Assembly (NCBI GenBank): GCA_028285265.1
Contig: JANQPX010000076.1
Location: 1-64,000 of the forward strand
From: Geminicoccaceae bacterium
GTDB lineage: Bacteria; Pseudomonadota; Alphaproteobacteria; Geminicoccales; Geminicoccaceae
DNA length: 64,000 nucleotides
Reading direction: 5' to 3'
Shown here: one piece after another, positions 51,605 to 60,980 of the stretch
Layout of the letters: each line of letters starts with the position of its first letter
How positions within the stretch are numbered: position 1 is the first letter of the stretch
The notes under the pieces: generated by a model
The model's database searches: none
The model's input: the letters and a program-made list of their open reading frames with translations, nothing else
What the model was told of the DNA's origin: nothing
Program-made: the position numbers and the translations under genes

Positions 51605-52807
51605 TCAGCTTTGCGGACTGGGCGGCGCTTTCTGGGATTGCTTGAACAGCTTTTTCGCAACGTTTTCGGCGCGATTCCAGTTCCAGCTGCCGTTGGCAAC
51701 CAGGAGCACGCCAACGCCGTCTTTCGGGTCAAAGAACATCATGGAACTGGTGCCTGGATCCGATCCGGAGTGGCCAAGTAGCTGTTTTCGTGACCCAATC
51801 GAGTCTTCGTACCAGATCAGGCCCTGCCCTTCGGTGGCGCGGGGAAAGTGCGTACGCCGCATGGCTTCGGCCGACTGCAGGGAGAGGAAGCGCTTGCCAT
51901 CCAACTCGCCGAATTGGGTGAACATAATGAGAAAACGGGCCAGTTCCGATGGCGAGGCGCGTAACAGGCCGTCGGGGTAGGTCGGAAAGCCGATATGTCC
52001 CTTGGGCTTGAAGCCAGACGAGCCGCTTCGTTCATAAGGCATTGCGATCGAGGCCGGATTGATGTCGGCAAGCCGCCAGGCAGCATTCGTCATGCCGAGC
52101 GGCTGGAAAAGGCGTTCTTCGCTGAACCGTTCAAAGGGTTTTTCAGCTGCAACTTCAACCAGATAGCCGAGCAATCCCGCGCCGATATTCGAGTAAGCGT
52201 AGCTCTTGCCGGGGCACTTCTTCTTGAAGTTCTTTTTGCTGTAGTAGGTGCCCGAAGGTGTCAGATAGTCTCGTAGGAAGTCACCGAGTGCCAACGGCGA
52301 ATCGCCCTTGACGTAGAGATCGGCATAGACGCCCTGATACTCGTCTTCACGGATGGAGGAGGTGTGGCTGAGGAGTTGAAGGACGGTGATCGGTTCGTCG
52401 GGACAGTGGGGATTGCGGATGGGAAAGGGAAGATGATCGTTGATGTCGTCATCGAGCTTGATCATGCCATCATCAACAAGCAGCATGACCGCTGTGGCGG
52501 TCACCGTCTTTGATACCGAGGCCCAGGCAAACAGCGTGTCAGATGTAACCGACCGCTGCTGCTCGATATCGGCCATACCCGCCACCAAAGTGCACACAAC
52601 CCGGCCATCCTTGGTGACCGCTGCCGACAGTCCAGGGATGCCCAGCTTTTCACGCTGCTTTTCGGCGTTCATGCCGCAGGTCTCACTGAAAGGGCCGCGA
52701 CCATGAGCAGTCGTTTCCGTATGTGTCCAAAAGACCAGAACGAGAAGCGATGCGAGCGCTCCTGACAGCGCCATCCATACAATCCGCGCTTTCGACAACA
52801 ACAGCAA
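51605..52807 (-). CDS. beta-lactamase-fold serine hydrolase, copy 2
   Basis: A 400-residue exported protein with an N-terminal membrane or signal segment (residues 9-29). Catalytic motifs: FAWASVSKTVTATAVMLLV gives S97-x-x-K100, KSYAYSNIG the Y-S-N box, and LGHSGSDPGTSSM the third box. Long stretches are shared with the copy at 49338-50510 (TSSIREDEYQGVYADLYVKG versus TSSIKEDEYQGVYRDLYVEG), showing a recent-to-moderate duplication. Likely a periplasmic peptidase or esterase. Single-gene unit. Confidence 0.9.
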   Translation of the reverse strand: MLLLSKARIVWMALSGALASLLVLVFWTHTETTAHGRGPFSETCGMNAEKQREKLGIPGLSAAVTKDGRVVCTLVAGMADIEQQRSVTSDTLFAWASVSKTVTATAVMLLVDDGMIKLDDDINDHLPFPIRNPHCPDEPITVLQLLSHTSSIREDEYQGVYADLYVKGDSPLALGDFLRDYLTPSGTYYSKKNFKKKCPGKSYAYSNIGAGLLGYLVEVAAEKPFERFSEERLFQPLGMTNAAWRLADINPASIAMPYERSGSSGFKPKGHIGFPTYPDGLLRASPSELARFLIMFTQFGELDGKRFLSLQSAEAMRRTHFPRATEGQGLIWYEDSIGSRKQLLGHSGSDPGTSSMMFFDPKDGVGVLLVANGSWNWNRAENVAKKLFKQSQKAPPSPQS

Positions 52808-53005
52808 TGCCTTTCTTGGCTAATCGCCGATCCATGCACTTTCGGCAGAAATGTGTCCGAAAGCCATGCGCCAATCGAGCTCCTGCATTCGAAGACTTAT
52901 TGAATGGCGATGCGAGAACCAACGATGAGGGAGCTCCCTCACACTTTTAGCCCCTATAGAATTCTCTTCAAGCCTCGATCAGCTGCAAACTCGATTTCTG
53001 AGCGG

Positions 53006-54448
53006 TCATCGATCAGCTCGACTCGATCGCTTGCCCTTGCGCGGTTGCGATGACCCGACGGCGGATGACGGTTCGTAGCGCCGGATCATCTCCTTGGCGA
53101 GATCGGCCTCGGGAACGAGTTCGCTTGCTGCGAGCCACAACCCAGAGATTTCTCCACTCTTTTTGCGCTTGCAACGCACAGGTTCACCGAAGCTCCCATA
53201 GCCGCCGGACATCGCGAAACGGCCTTCAGTTCGACTACTCGCCTCGATCTCGCTCGCTTTCAGAAACGGCAACCACATGGCTGGGTTGGCGACCATGACC
53301 CTATCGCCCATCGGTACGAGATCAACAGCCCCGCCTAGCGACCACCACCGTCCCGTCCAATCCTTCACCTGACGGGAGGGGGCGCCATGTCGGGCAAAGG
53401 TCTGGAAGATGTGCGTCGCGCCGTCGAGCCAAGGACCAGCCCATCCATCCGCGGCATTGGTCAATACTGAGATTGTCAAATCCTGATCCGGGAGTGTCCT
53501 CGTATTGGAAATGTAGCCTTGCAGTCCGCCCGAATGCCCGAACCAATCCCAGCCATCCTTCGTCCCGCTGATCGTCCCAAGTCCATAATAGCGCTCGAGA
53601 GCCGCATGGGGATCGCGCCACTGTCGCCGCACCATCTCGCGACGACTTGCCTTCGACAAGATGCTCTTCTTGGCGTTCGGCGATAGCTGAGCAAAAAAAC
53701 GGGCCAAGTCGGCCGCCGTACTGACAAACCCACCGGCTGGTGCAATTGCGTTTGTACTGAAGTCGCCAGGTATCGTGAGGCGCCGACCGAGAACAAACCT
53801 CCCCGTATGGCCACGCATGAAGGGAATGCCCTTGCCTATGGGCATGTCAAACTCTGTCTCCTCGAGCCCAGCCTTGTCGACGACTTCTCGTTTGATCCAA
53901 TTAGCGTAGGCCTCGTCGGTGGTCGCCTCGATCACCATGCCCAAAAGACCATAACCGAGATTTGAATACTTAAATCTTGTGTTGGCCTCAATCACGGGGG
54001 CGTTCTCAAGCTCGGCAAGCACTTCGTCTCGATTGAGGAAAGGCCGCCGATCCGCGAACTGACCATCGTCGCCACCATCGCGGCTGAGGCCCGCACTGTG
54101 GGACAACAACTGCGCAATTGTCGAACGCCCGACCTCGGGATTGAGATTAGGAACAAATTTACTGACCTGATCGTCTAGGCTTAGTCTTCCCTGTTCTCGA
54201 AGCCGCAAAATGCCAGCTGCCGTGAAGCTCTTAGAATGCGATGCGACTCTGAAGCGATGGCGCGGCGTGAGCGGCTCGCCCGTGGCTAAGTCGGCATTGC
54301 CAAAAGCTTGCTCAAGGACCACGTTACGTCGATGAGCCACGGCTATCACACAGCCTGGCTGTTCCGAAACGCGCATTTGGAAAGAGATCCATTCTGGAAT
54401 GTACGCCAGCGCGCGTTTCAACCAACTCTGCATCGGCGTAACCTCCAA
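53006..54448 (-). CDS. beta-lactamase-fold serine hydrolase, copy 3 (divergent)
   Basis: A 480-residue member of the same family but clearly different from copies 1 and 2. The motif FRVASHSKSFTAAGILRL gives S70-x-x-K73; FKYSNLGYG gives the Y-S-N box; GHSGGLQGYISNT is the third box, near residue 310. The C-terminal 130 residues form an extra domain (DLVPMGDRVMVANPAMWLPF) as seen in longer relatives of this family. No clear signal peptide is present, so it may be cytoplasmic. A start at MQSWLK, five codons in, is also possible. Confidence 0.88.
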   Translation of the reverse strand: MEVTPMQSWLKRALAYIPEWISFQMRVSEQPGCVIAVAHRRNVVLEQAFGNADLATGEPLTPRHRFRVASHSKSFTAAGILRLREQGRLSLDDQVSKFVPNLNPEVGRSTIAQLLSHSAGLSRDGGDDGQFADRRPFLNRDEVLAELENAPVIEANTRFKYSNLGYGLLGMVIEATTDEAYANWIKREVVDKAGLEETEFDMPIGKGIPFMRGHTGRFVLGRRLTIPGDFSTNAIAPAGGFVSTAADLARFFAQLSPNAKKSILSKASRREMVRRQWRDPHAALERYYGLGTISGTKDGWDWFGHSGGLQGYISNTRTLPDQDLTISVLTNAADGWAGPWLDGATHIFQTFARHGAPSRQVKDWTGRWWSLGGAVDLVPMGDRVMVANPAMWLPFLKASEIEASSRTEGRFAMSGGYGSFGEPVRCKRKKSGEISGLWLAASELVPEADLAKEMIRRYEPSSAVGSSQPRKGKRSSRADR

Positions 54449-54640
54449 TATGTCGGTAGGCGGTCCATCGCACTCAACGCCTCATGCGCTTGCTTTGAGA
54501 TGTAACGACTCGATCCCGCCAAGACTCATCATCGGTTACCCCATGCAATTCGCGCAAGACAGTCTTTCGCCAATCATGGTTGCCCTCGCCTGAGACCAAG
54601 AGCTCAAAAACGACGTCCGTCGGCCGTGTTGCTGCATATT

Positions 54641-55261
54641 CTAACGCGACGGTACGTCATGATCGTTCGCACTCTTTCCGAGAATTCGGTCGATCAACCC
54701 CCACGCCAACGCTTCATCAGCCGTCATGAAGCAATCCCGATCGAGGGTGGCCTCGACCTCCTCGTAACGACGGGCACAATGCTCCGCATAAAGTCTCGTC
54801 AAACGCCGTTTGGTCTTTTGCGCTTCATTGGCCTGAATAAGAATATCAGAGGCTTGGCCTTGGAAGCCCCCGATCGGCTGATGAACATGCAAACTCGCGT
54901 TCGGCAGCGCCGCACGTTCACCGGGCTCGCCCGCCATGAGAAGGAAGGAACCCATCGAACGGGCCGTCCCCAAACACAAGGTGTGCACCGGCGCCTTGAT
55001 GTGCTGCATGGTGTCGTACATGGCAAGGCCACTCGTCACGACTCCACCCGGCGAATTGATATAGAGATGGATCGGCTTGGTCGGGTTTTCAGCCTCCAGA
55101 AAGAGCAACTGCGCACAGACAAGTGCCGATATGGCATCATTGACTTCACCATTCAGAAACACGATCCGCTCGCGCAAAAGACGCGAGTAGATATCGAACG
55201 ACCGTTCTCCCAGATTTGACTGTTCGACAACCATGGGGACGAGTTGCATCGTGTCGCGCAT
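54641..55261 (-). CDS. clpP: ClpP-type serine protease subunit (stand-alone paralogue)
   Basis: A 206-residue ClpP. The catalytic triad is preserved: S102 in [15 protein letters not shown]127 in [14 protein letters not shown], and D176 in [19 protein letters not shown]. The N-terminal segment [25 protein letters not shown] is typical. Length and core are those of a normal ClpP, but the neighbourhood lacks tig, clpX and lon, and the serine loop reads GTARSMG where the housekeeping form has GQAASMG, so this is probably an accessory copy. It needs a ClpX- or ClpA-type ATPase encoded elsewhere. Confidence 0.93.
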   Translation of the reverse strand: MRDTMQLVPMVVEQSNLGERSFDIYSRLLRERIVFLNGEVNDAISALVCAQLLFLEAENPTKPIHLYINSPGGVVTSGLAMYDTMQHIKAPVHTLCLGTARSMGSFLLMAGEPGERAALPNASLHVHQPIGGFQGQASDILIQANEAQKTKRRLTRLYAEHCARRYEEVEATLDRDCFMTADEALAWGLIDRILGKSANDHDVPSR

Positions 55262-55316
55262 CGGGCGAACTCCGTAGCTTTCGATTTTTGCAGGCGAGGG
55301 CGCTGAGGCCGAAGCG

Positions 55317-55676
55317 CTATGCAGCGCGCATCAGGATCGGCCCATTGCTGTTGGCAGCCGGTCCTAGGTCTCTCGTCAAACCGACATCTGTCAGTTGATG
55401 GATGATAACAAAATGCGTGCCACCTTGGGTTCCAGGTTCAATCCGAAACGTGACCACACTCTCCAGAAATGGCGGTTCTTCATCCCGCATTCGATAGCTG
55501 ATCTCCCTGCCCGGGACCGAGGACACCGGTTCAGGATCAGCAAGGGCACCATCCGGCAACCATCTTTGGCGAAACTCGGCTTCGCGCACGGCTCGCCAAA
55601 CCTTCTCGGGCGGCGCTTCAAACTCGAACTCAAACACGAGTTGCTCCGTTTGGTCTTTCGCTTTCGTCCCGCTCAT
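55317..55676 (-). CDS. SRPBCC (AHSA1-like) family protein
   Basis: A 119-residue protein with the START/Bet v1-like pattern of AHSA1-type proteins: [20 protein letters not shown] at the start, [15 protein letters not shown], and [20 protein letters not shown] near the end. Its start overlaps the stop of an ArsR-type regulator by 4 bp (ATGA). The ArsR plus SRPBCC pair is a widespread two-gene unit; the SRPBCC protein probably binds a hydrophobic ligand, but its substrate is not known. Confidence 0.88.
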   Translation of the reverse strand: MSGTKAKDQTEQLVFEFEFEAPPEKVWRAVREAEFRQRWLPDGALADPEPVSSVPGREISYRMRDEEPPFLESVVTFRIEPGTQGGTHFVIIHQLTDVGLTRDLGPAANSNGPILMRAA

Positions 55677-55987
55677 TCATCCATGTCCTTCAACACATCG
55701 TTCAGATCGCTCGCACGCGCAGGCCAATAGAGACGATACTTCGAGAGCCATCGGGCGATGTGCATCAGCCCTTCCGGATCGACCTCGTAGTTGACAAAAC
55801 GCCCATCTCGTTGCTCGCGCACCAGTCCTGCTGTCCGCAACACCGACAGGTGCTGTGACATAGCGGGCTGGCTGATCTCCATACCCTGACGAAGGGAACT
55901 GGCGTTCATGCTGCCGGTTGCCAACTTCTCGAAGATGGCGCGACGGGTTGGATCAGCAAGCGCCTTGAAGATGGTGTTTCCAATCAT
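55673..55987 (-). CDS. ArsR-family transcriptional regulator
   Basis: The start at MIGNTIFKALADPTRRAIFE (55987) gives 104 residues, the standard place for ArsR; the frame could extend to 56059. The helix-turn-helix is in EISQPAMSQHLSVLRTAGLV, followed by the wing QRDGRFVNYEV. The usual metal-binding CxC motif of metal sensors is absent, as expected of ArsR proteins paired with SRPBCC genes. It overlaps the SRPBCC gene by 4 bp and should regulate its own operon. Confidence 0.9.
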   Translation of the reverse strand: MIGNTIFKALADPTRRAIFEKLATGSMNASSLRQGMEISQPAMSQHLSVLRTAGLVREQRDGRFVNYEVDPEGLMHIARWLSKYRLYWPARASDLNDVLKDMDE

Positions 55988-56256
55988 GCCAACACATAAG
56001 CACATACTTATCTGTTGGGCAAGTTCGATATTAGCCTGAGCTTGGTCGGCTCTCTGCAACCGATGCTGGGATCAACGAACCAGCGGGCTTCACCGACGCA
56101 GTCAACACTCGGTCTCTCCAAGACGATCCATCACCACCAACATGGGCACGAAAGGAACTTGGGCGAAGGATGTCATGGACCGCCTCATTTCCGTGCCATG
56201 ATCTCACCGTCAACGCCGCCCAACAACGCCATCGAGCGCTCGATCGATCCTCGCGC

Positions 56257-57297
56257 TCACCTCGGGCGGAAGACATCGTGTCGCCTGGAGCGACCCTTGG
56301 CGCCTGCCGCGATTGCGCCGCCGATGAGATGGATACCGCCGGCAAGAGCAGCAGCTCCTAGCCCATGACGTGGGATCGGCATGGGCGCGACAGGCTCCCA
56401 GTTGTCGGCCAATGGATCATAGGCCCAAGCCTCTTTGTAAACACCCGAGCCTTTATCAAAGAACTCGCCACCGAAGGCGTAGAGCTTATTGTTGAAGGCA
56501 GCGGCGGCAAGACCACCCTGCGCCTGCGGCATCGGCGCACGTGTCGACCATAAATCAGCCCTTGGATCATAGACCTCGTGAACGTCCACATTGCGGATCG
56601 CACCGACCACACTCTGGCGACCACCGACGATGTGAAGTTTGTCGTCAAGAATTGCCCCAGCGGCGCTATTGCGAGCCGTCGGTGCCGGTCGGCCAGAACG
56701 CCATTGATGGGTCGTCGGATCGAACAGCAAAGTGTCGTGCACGTCGGCATGATCACCATAGGCTCGGTTACGTTGGCTGCGGGGCATGCGTCCGCCAACG
56801 ATCACTACGTGCTCATCCAGATAGGCCCCAACGAATTCGGCGCGTGGCATCGGCAAGCCGGGACCGGGCATCCAAGCCTTGGAGGCACGATCCAATAGAA
56901 AGACCGTCTTTTGCATCTGCCAGAAACCATCGCTATTGGCGGCAAATCCACCTATCGCCAAGACCTGATCAGGCCGCGCAACCAGACCGGGATGGTGAAG
57001 CGCTATGGGCAAATCTGGCCCATCTGCCCAAATCCGCTCGCTTTCCTGATAGATGATCGTCCGAGCCGAAGCTCCAATGCCGTACTGCGGATCGTCAATG
57101 ATGCCACCAGCCAAAACAATCTGATCTCCAAGAGCAACGGGATAGATCTCCTGGACGGGGAACGGCAATGGCGTGGCAACGGACCAAGGATCATCGGCCA
57201 CCCCTTTGCGGGCGAGGCCAATCGATACGACGGCGCCAAGACACGAGATGATCAAGCTGCGTCTTGTTGAAACAGATGGCGCCTCCGGTCGGTTCAT
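56257..57297 (-). CDS. exported Kelch-repeat protein
   Basis: A 346-residue protein with a Tat-like signal (STRRSLIISCLGAVVSIGLA). It contains about six Kelch repeats of the form strand-GG-x-Y-D-W (for example KLHIVGGRQSVVG with VYDPRADLWSTRAPMP, then KLYAFGGEF with AYDPLADNWEPVAPMP). They should close a beta-propeller in the periplasm. Kelch propellers of this type include galactose-oxidase-like and sialate-binding proteins, but no copper-site Cys-Tyr pair is evident. Single-gene unit divergent from an M81 peptidase. Confidence 0.88.
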   Translation of the reverse strand: MNRPEAPSVSTRRSLIISCLGAVVSIGLARKGVADDPWSVATPLPFPVQEIYPVALGDQIVLAGGIIDDPQYGIGASARTIIYQESERIWADGPDLPIALHHPGLVARPDQVLAIGGFAANSDGFWQMQKTVFLLDRASKAWMPGPGLPMPRAEFVGAYLDEHVVIVGGRMPRSQRNRAYGDHADVHDTLLFDPTTHQWRSGRPAPTARNSAAGAILDDKLHIVGGRQSVVGAIRNVDVHEVYDPRADLWSTRAPMPQAQGGLAAAAFNNKLYAFGGEFFDKGSGVYKEAWAYDPLADNWEPVAPMPIPRHGLGAAALAGGIHLIGGAIAAGAKGRSRRHDVFRPR

Positions 57298-57577
57298 TGG
57301 AAGAATCCCCCCATCGATCTCACCATCGCGACTGAGCCGTCAATTGGATGCTACGGCACTACCTGGCAGACAGTGTTCGTCCTCGACGTCATCGTCGATC
57401 ATCTCTGACAAACGCCAAGAACAGCGCAGGACCCGGCTTTGACGTCAATTCCTGATCGACGAGAAAACGTCCAAAGACCCTATGATAGACTTGGTATGCG
57501 CTCCTCTCGGTTTTCGAAGCCTGCTAACCTGTTAACGAGGTGCCAATGTAGGCTTCACCGATCCAGGGGAGATCACC

Positions 57578-59107
57578 GTGCCACGCCCGAAAATCGCCAT
57601 CGCCGGATTTCAACACGAGACGAACACATTTGCACCTCTACCGACGACGTATGATTTGTTCAAGGAGGGGGGTGCATGGCCAGCCATGCAACAAGGTGAT
57701 GCGCTGATCGATAGGCTCATTGATCTCAATATGCCTATGAGCGGTTTTTTGCGGGAGGCCCAAGACGTCGACCTCATGCCGATCCTTTGGACCTTTGCCG
57801 AGCCAGGTGGTTATGTCAGCGATCAGGCCTTCGAAACGATAAGCGGTATGATCACCGATGCCATCGCTGGCGCCGATGATGTGGACGGTATTTTTTTGGA
57901 ATTACACGGCGCGATGGTGACCGAATCCCATGAGGACGGCGAAGCCGAACTGTTACGCCGTATTCGTAGCGTCACCGGCAAGGATTTACCCATTGCCGTC
58001 AGCCTAGACCTGCATGGCAATCTGTCACCGGCCTTCGCCAAACTTGCCTCATCAACCACGATCTATCGCACCTATCCCCATGTTGATGCGGCCGATACTG
58101 GAGCACGCGCTTACCGCCTGCTGCGAGAGGAACTGGAAAGGGGTGTACCGTTCGCTCATGCATGGCGTCAGCTCAACTTTTTGATTCCTCTCCAAGCCCA
58201 ATCAACCCGGCGAGAACCTGGCGCTCGGCTCTATGCCATGTTGGCCGAGCTGGAGCGAGATGCCGTCCGCTCGGTGGATTTCGCGTTCGGCTTTCCGCCT
58301 GCGGATATCGAGCATTGCGGCTGCTCGGTTTTCGCCTATGGGACCAAGCAGGCTGCGGTCGATGCTGCTTGCGAAACGATGTTGGCGGAACTTCATGCAG
58401 CAGAAGGAGCCTTCCACAATCCACTTCTAGAAGCAGACGAGGCCGTTTCTCAGGCCATGGGGCTTGCCGCTGGAGCGTCGCGTCCCATCATGATCGCCGA
58501 CGTTCAGGACAATCCGGGCGCTGGTGCAACAGGAGAGACTACGGGCCTGCTTGCTGCCCTCGTGCGGGGCGGAGCAAAGCGTGCCGTCATTAGCATGGTC
58601 TGGGATCCAGAGACCGCCGAGCAAGCGCATGCCACCGGCGTCGGTGGGACCTTCGAAGCTGCAATCGGTGGCAGGTTCTCAGCATTCAGTCCCGGCCCCT
58701 ATAAAGCGCAAGTCCGTGTGCTCGCCGTTTCGAACGGCAAGTTTGCCTTTACCGGACCAATGTTCGGTGGTGGCGAAGCCGACCTTGGACCGATGGCCGC
58801 CTTGCATATCGAAAATGGGGCATGCGATGTCACCGTCATCGTTGGGTCAAGGCGCACCCAAACCGCCGACCAAGCCATTTTGGCTCATCTCGGCATTAAC
58901 CCCGCCACACAAGCCATCATTGCCGTAAAAAGTACGATCCATTTTCTCGCCGACTTTGAGCCGATCGCCGAGCGCGTTCTGTTTGCTGAAAGCCCAGGCG
59001 CCAATGCCTGCCAGCTTGAACGCATTCCTTATGAGCGCCTTCGCAATGGCCTGCGTCTTGGCCCGTTTGGTCAGGCGTTCCAGCGCACCGGTCATGACAT
59101 GCCATAA
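57578..59107 (+). CDS. M81-family metallopeptidase (MlrC type)
   Basis: Starts with GTG and encodes 509 residues. It matches the MlrC (microcystinase C) family: the N-terminal IAGFQHETNTFAPLPT carries the first metal ligands, GIFLELHGAMVTE and VSLDLHGN hold the central Asp/His, and ADVQDNPGAGATGETT introduces the C-terminal domain, with SMVWDPETAEQA after it. MlrC proteins are zinc enzymes that cleave small linear peptides; natural substrates outside microcystin degraders are mostly unknown. The divergent neighbour is the Kelch protein; the next gene on this strand is PhoD-like, 115-190 bp away. Confidence 0.9.
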   Translation: MPRPKIAIAGFQHETNTFAPLPTTYDLFKEGGAWPAMQQGDALIDRLIDLNMPMSGFLREAQDVDLMPILWTFAEPGGYVSDQAFETISGMITDAIAGADDVDGIFLELHGAMVTESHEDGEAELLRRIRSVTGKDLPIAVSLDLHGNLSPAFAKLASSTTIYRTYPHVDAADTGARAYRLLREELERGVPFAHAWRQLNFLIPLQAQSTRREPGARLYAMLAELERDAVRSVDFAFGFPPADIEHCGCSVFAYGTKQAAVDAACETMLAELHAAEGAFHNPLLEADEAVSQAMGLAAGASRPIMIADVQDNPGAGATGETTGLLAALVRGGAKRAVISMVWDPETAEQAHATGVGGTFEAAIGGRFSAFSPGPYKAQVRVLAVSNGKFAFTGPMFGGGEADLGPMAALHIENGACDVTVIVGSRRTQTADQAILAHLGINPATQAIIAVKSTIHFLADFEPIAERVLFAESPGANACQLERIPYERLRNGLRLGPFGQAFQRTGHDMP

Positions 59108-59297
59108 TGCATGAGGCACAGCTGACATGATGCAAGCAGCCGAAGGCATGTGAGCCCTTTTGTTTGACCTAGCGCTGCCTCTTGCAACGAGCAGCAGCCC
59201 TTCCCGAGGCGTCGGATGATGGGTGTCAGCGCTTGAGAAAGCCAGTCATTCGCGGCCGCCGTCTTGTACAGGCGCCTTTTGGGTTTACCTCTGGACC

Positions 59298-60734
59298 ATG
59301 AACATGCCAGCCATCATCGGTCCGATCTTGTTGGCGCGCGGCAGCGATCAAAATCAGATGACGCTTAGCGCCATCATCCTTGCAGAACCCGGTCGCTCGA
59401 TCCAACTGCGTCCCATGGGGGACCATGCGATCGAGCCCATCGAGCTCGACGCCACCTTGGAACGTGTCGCCTGGCGTTATGACTTCACGTTGCCTACTAG
59501 CGGTGATGCGTTTTACCTGGTCGATGACCGTCATATTCCGGTCATCGCCGGTGTCTCCGACAGACGCCGCATCGCTTATGTCTCATGCAATGGTCAAGAA
59601 CATGCGGATGACGAGCGGCCTCTTGGGGACCGCAATACCATGTGGCGGCAGCTCGCTGACGAGCATGGCAAATCGCCATTCAGCCTTATGTTGCACGGCG
59701 GCGATCAGCTCTACGCTGATGACGTGCTCAAAGCCCACCCCACGCTCAAGGCCTGGGCCGAGAGCGACATCGAAGAAAAGAGCGCATACCGTTTCACCGA
59801 AGAGGTCAAAGCGGCGGCCGAGCAGTATCTGTTTCGGCGCTATGTCAACCTGTATGCGCAAGCCGACATCGCCAAGCTGCTGGCGCAGATCCCATCGATC
59901 ATGATGTGGGATGATCATGACATTATCGATGGCTGGGGCAGCCATGCCTTAGCAATTCTGAACAGCGACGTCGGCAAGGGCCTCTTTGAGGTCTGCAGAC
60001 GCATGTTCATGCTGTTTCAATTTGGCGGAAGCGATAACCATTTGCCGCCCTATAACAAACAGGAAGATGGTGCGGTTGGCAGCCTCAGCTTTTCCGTTTC
60101 GTTTCCCGACTTCGATCTAATCGTTCCCGATTTACGCTCAGAGCGCCGACCCGACCGAGTTCTCGGACCGACGGGATGGGCTATCACCGAGCGCGCGCTC
60201 TCCAGGCAGCCACCGGGACAGCGTCGATTTCTCATGTCGAGTGTGCCGTTGCTTGGCCCAAGACTGAGTTGGATCGAAAGCTTCATCGGTTTGGTGCCTA
60301 AGCTCCGTCGCTATGAAGATGACCTGAGAGACCAATGGCAAAGTCGAGCCCACCGAGATGAATGGCGGCGCATGCTGACGCTTCTCGATCGGACAACGCC
60401 GAATGACTGCGCTTTGACCGTGCTGTCCGGTGAAATCCACCTCGCCACCCAAGCCCAGATGCCCATGGCCTCTGGCGGCACCATGCACCAACTGGTCGCC
60501 TCAGGCATTGCCCATCCGCCACCCCCAGCATTCTATGCGCGCGCGCTTGGTTGGTTGGCAGCACTCGGTGAAGACCCCCTTCCCAGGCGTCCCATCAAAC
60601 TCAAACCACTGCCGGAAAAAAACCATATCTACGTCGCTGAGCGTAACTTCCTGGTGCTCGAGCGACACAGCAACGACTGGAGCGCTTATTGGATGTTGGA
60701 GGACAGCGGCCGCACGCCGACACTTAAGATCTAA
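59298..60734 (+). CDS. PhoD-like metallophosphatase
   Basis: The ATG at 59298 gives 478 residues; a GTG at 59223 would add 25, and neither has a strong ribosome site. The calcineurin-like core is of the PhoD type: RIAYVSCNGQEH, MLHGGDQLYADDVL, IMMWDDHDIIDGWGS and VLSGEIHLATQAQ are the metal-binding motifs in order. There is no signal peptide, unlike secreted alkaline phosphatase D, so it probably acts in the cytoplasm as a phosphodiesterase or phosphatase of unknown substrate. Confidence 0.87.
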   Translation: MNMPAIIGPILLARGSDQNQMTLSAIILAEPGRSIQLRPMGDHAIEPIELDATLERVAWRYDFTLPTSGDAFYLVDDRHIPVIAGVSDRRRIAYVSCNGQEHADDERPLGDRNTMWRQLADEHGKSPFSLMLHGGDQLYADDVLKAHPTLKAWAESDIEEKSAYRFTEEVKAAAEQYLFRRYVNLYAQADIAKLLAQIPSIMMWDDHDIIDGWGSHALAILNSDVGKGLFEVCRRMFMLFQFGGSDNHLPPYNKQEDGAVGSLSFSVSFPDFDLIVPDLRSERRPDRVLGPTGWAITERALSRQPPGQRRFLMSSVPLLGPRLSWIESFIGLVPKLRRYEDDLRDQWQSRAHRDEWRRMLTLLDRTTPNDCALTVLSGEIHLATQAQMPMASGGTMHQLVASGIAHPPPPAFYARALGWLAALGEDPLPRRPIKLKPLPEKNHIYVAERNFLVLERHSNDWSAYWMLEDSGRTPTLKI

Positions 60735-60980
60735 CCATCAATCAAGGCTCGGCTAGGGCGGTTTATGTTCAGCATGAATGTTTGAAACAATGCCAAGATC
60801 CAAGACCGCTGCATTCGTAATACCGGACCCGAAACAATCCTATTGGACTTCATGAGCCGCATGCGCTAGCCCAAAGTCCAGCAGTCTTTGCAAGAAGCCT
60901 AAAGGTTTCGAACACGCACGTACAACAGCCCAGATCATCGGTGAGCCGATAAGGCTGAGCCTGACTTCAAAGGAGACAAA

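Noticed and set aside
49338-54448. antibiotic-resistance beta-lactamases
   Set aside because: The motifs are those of the broad serine hydrolase family (class C-like fold); the lack of typical AmpC context makes a resistance call unsupported.
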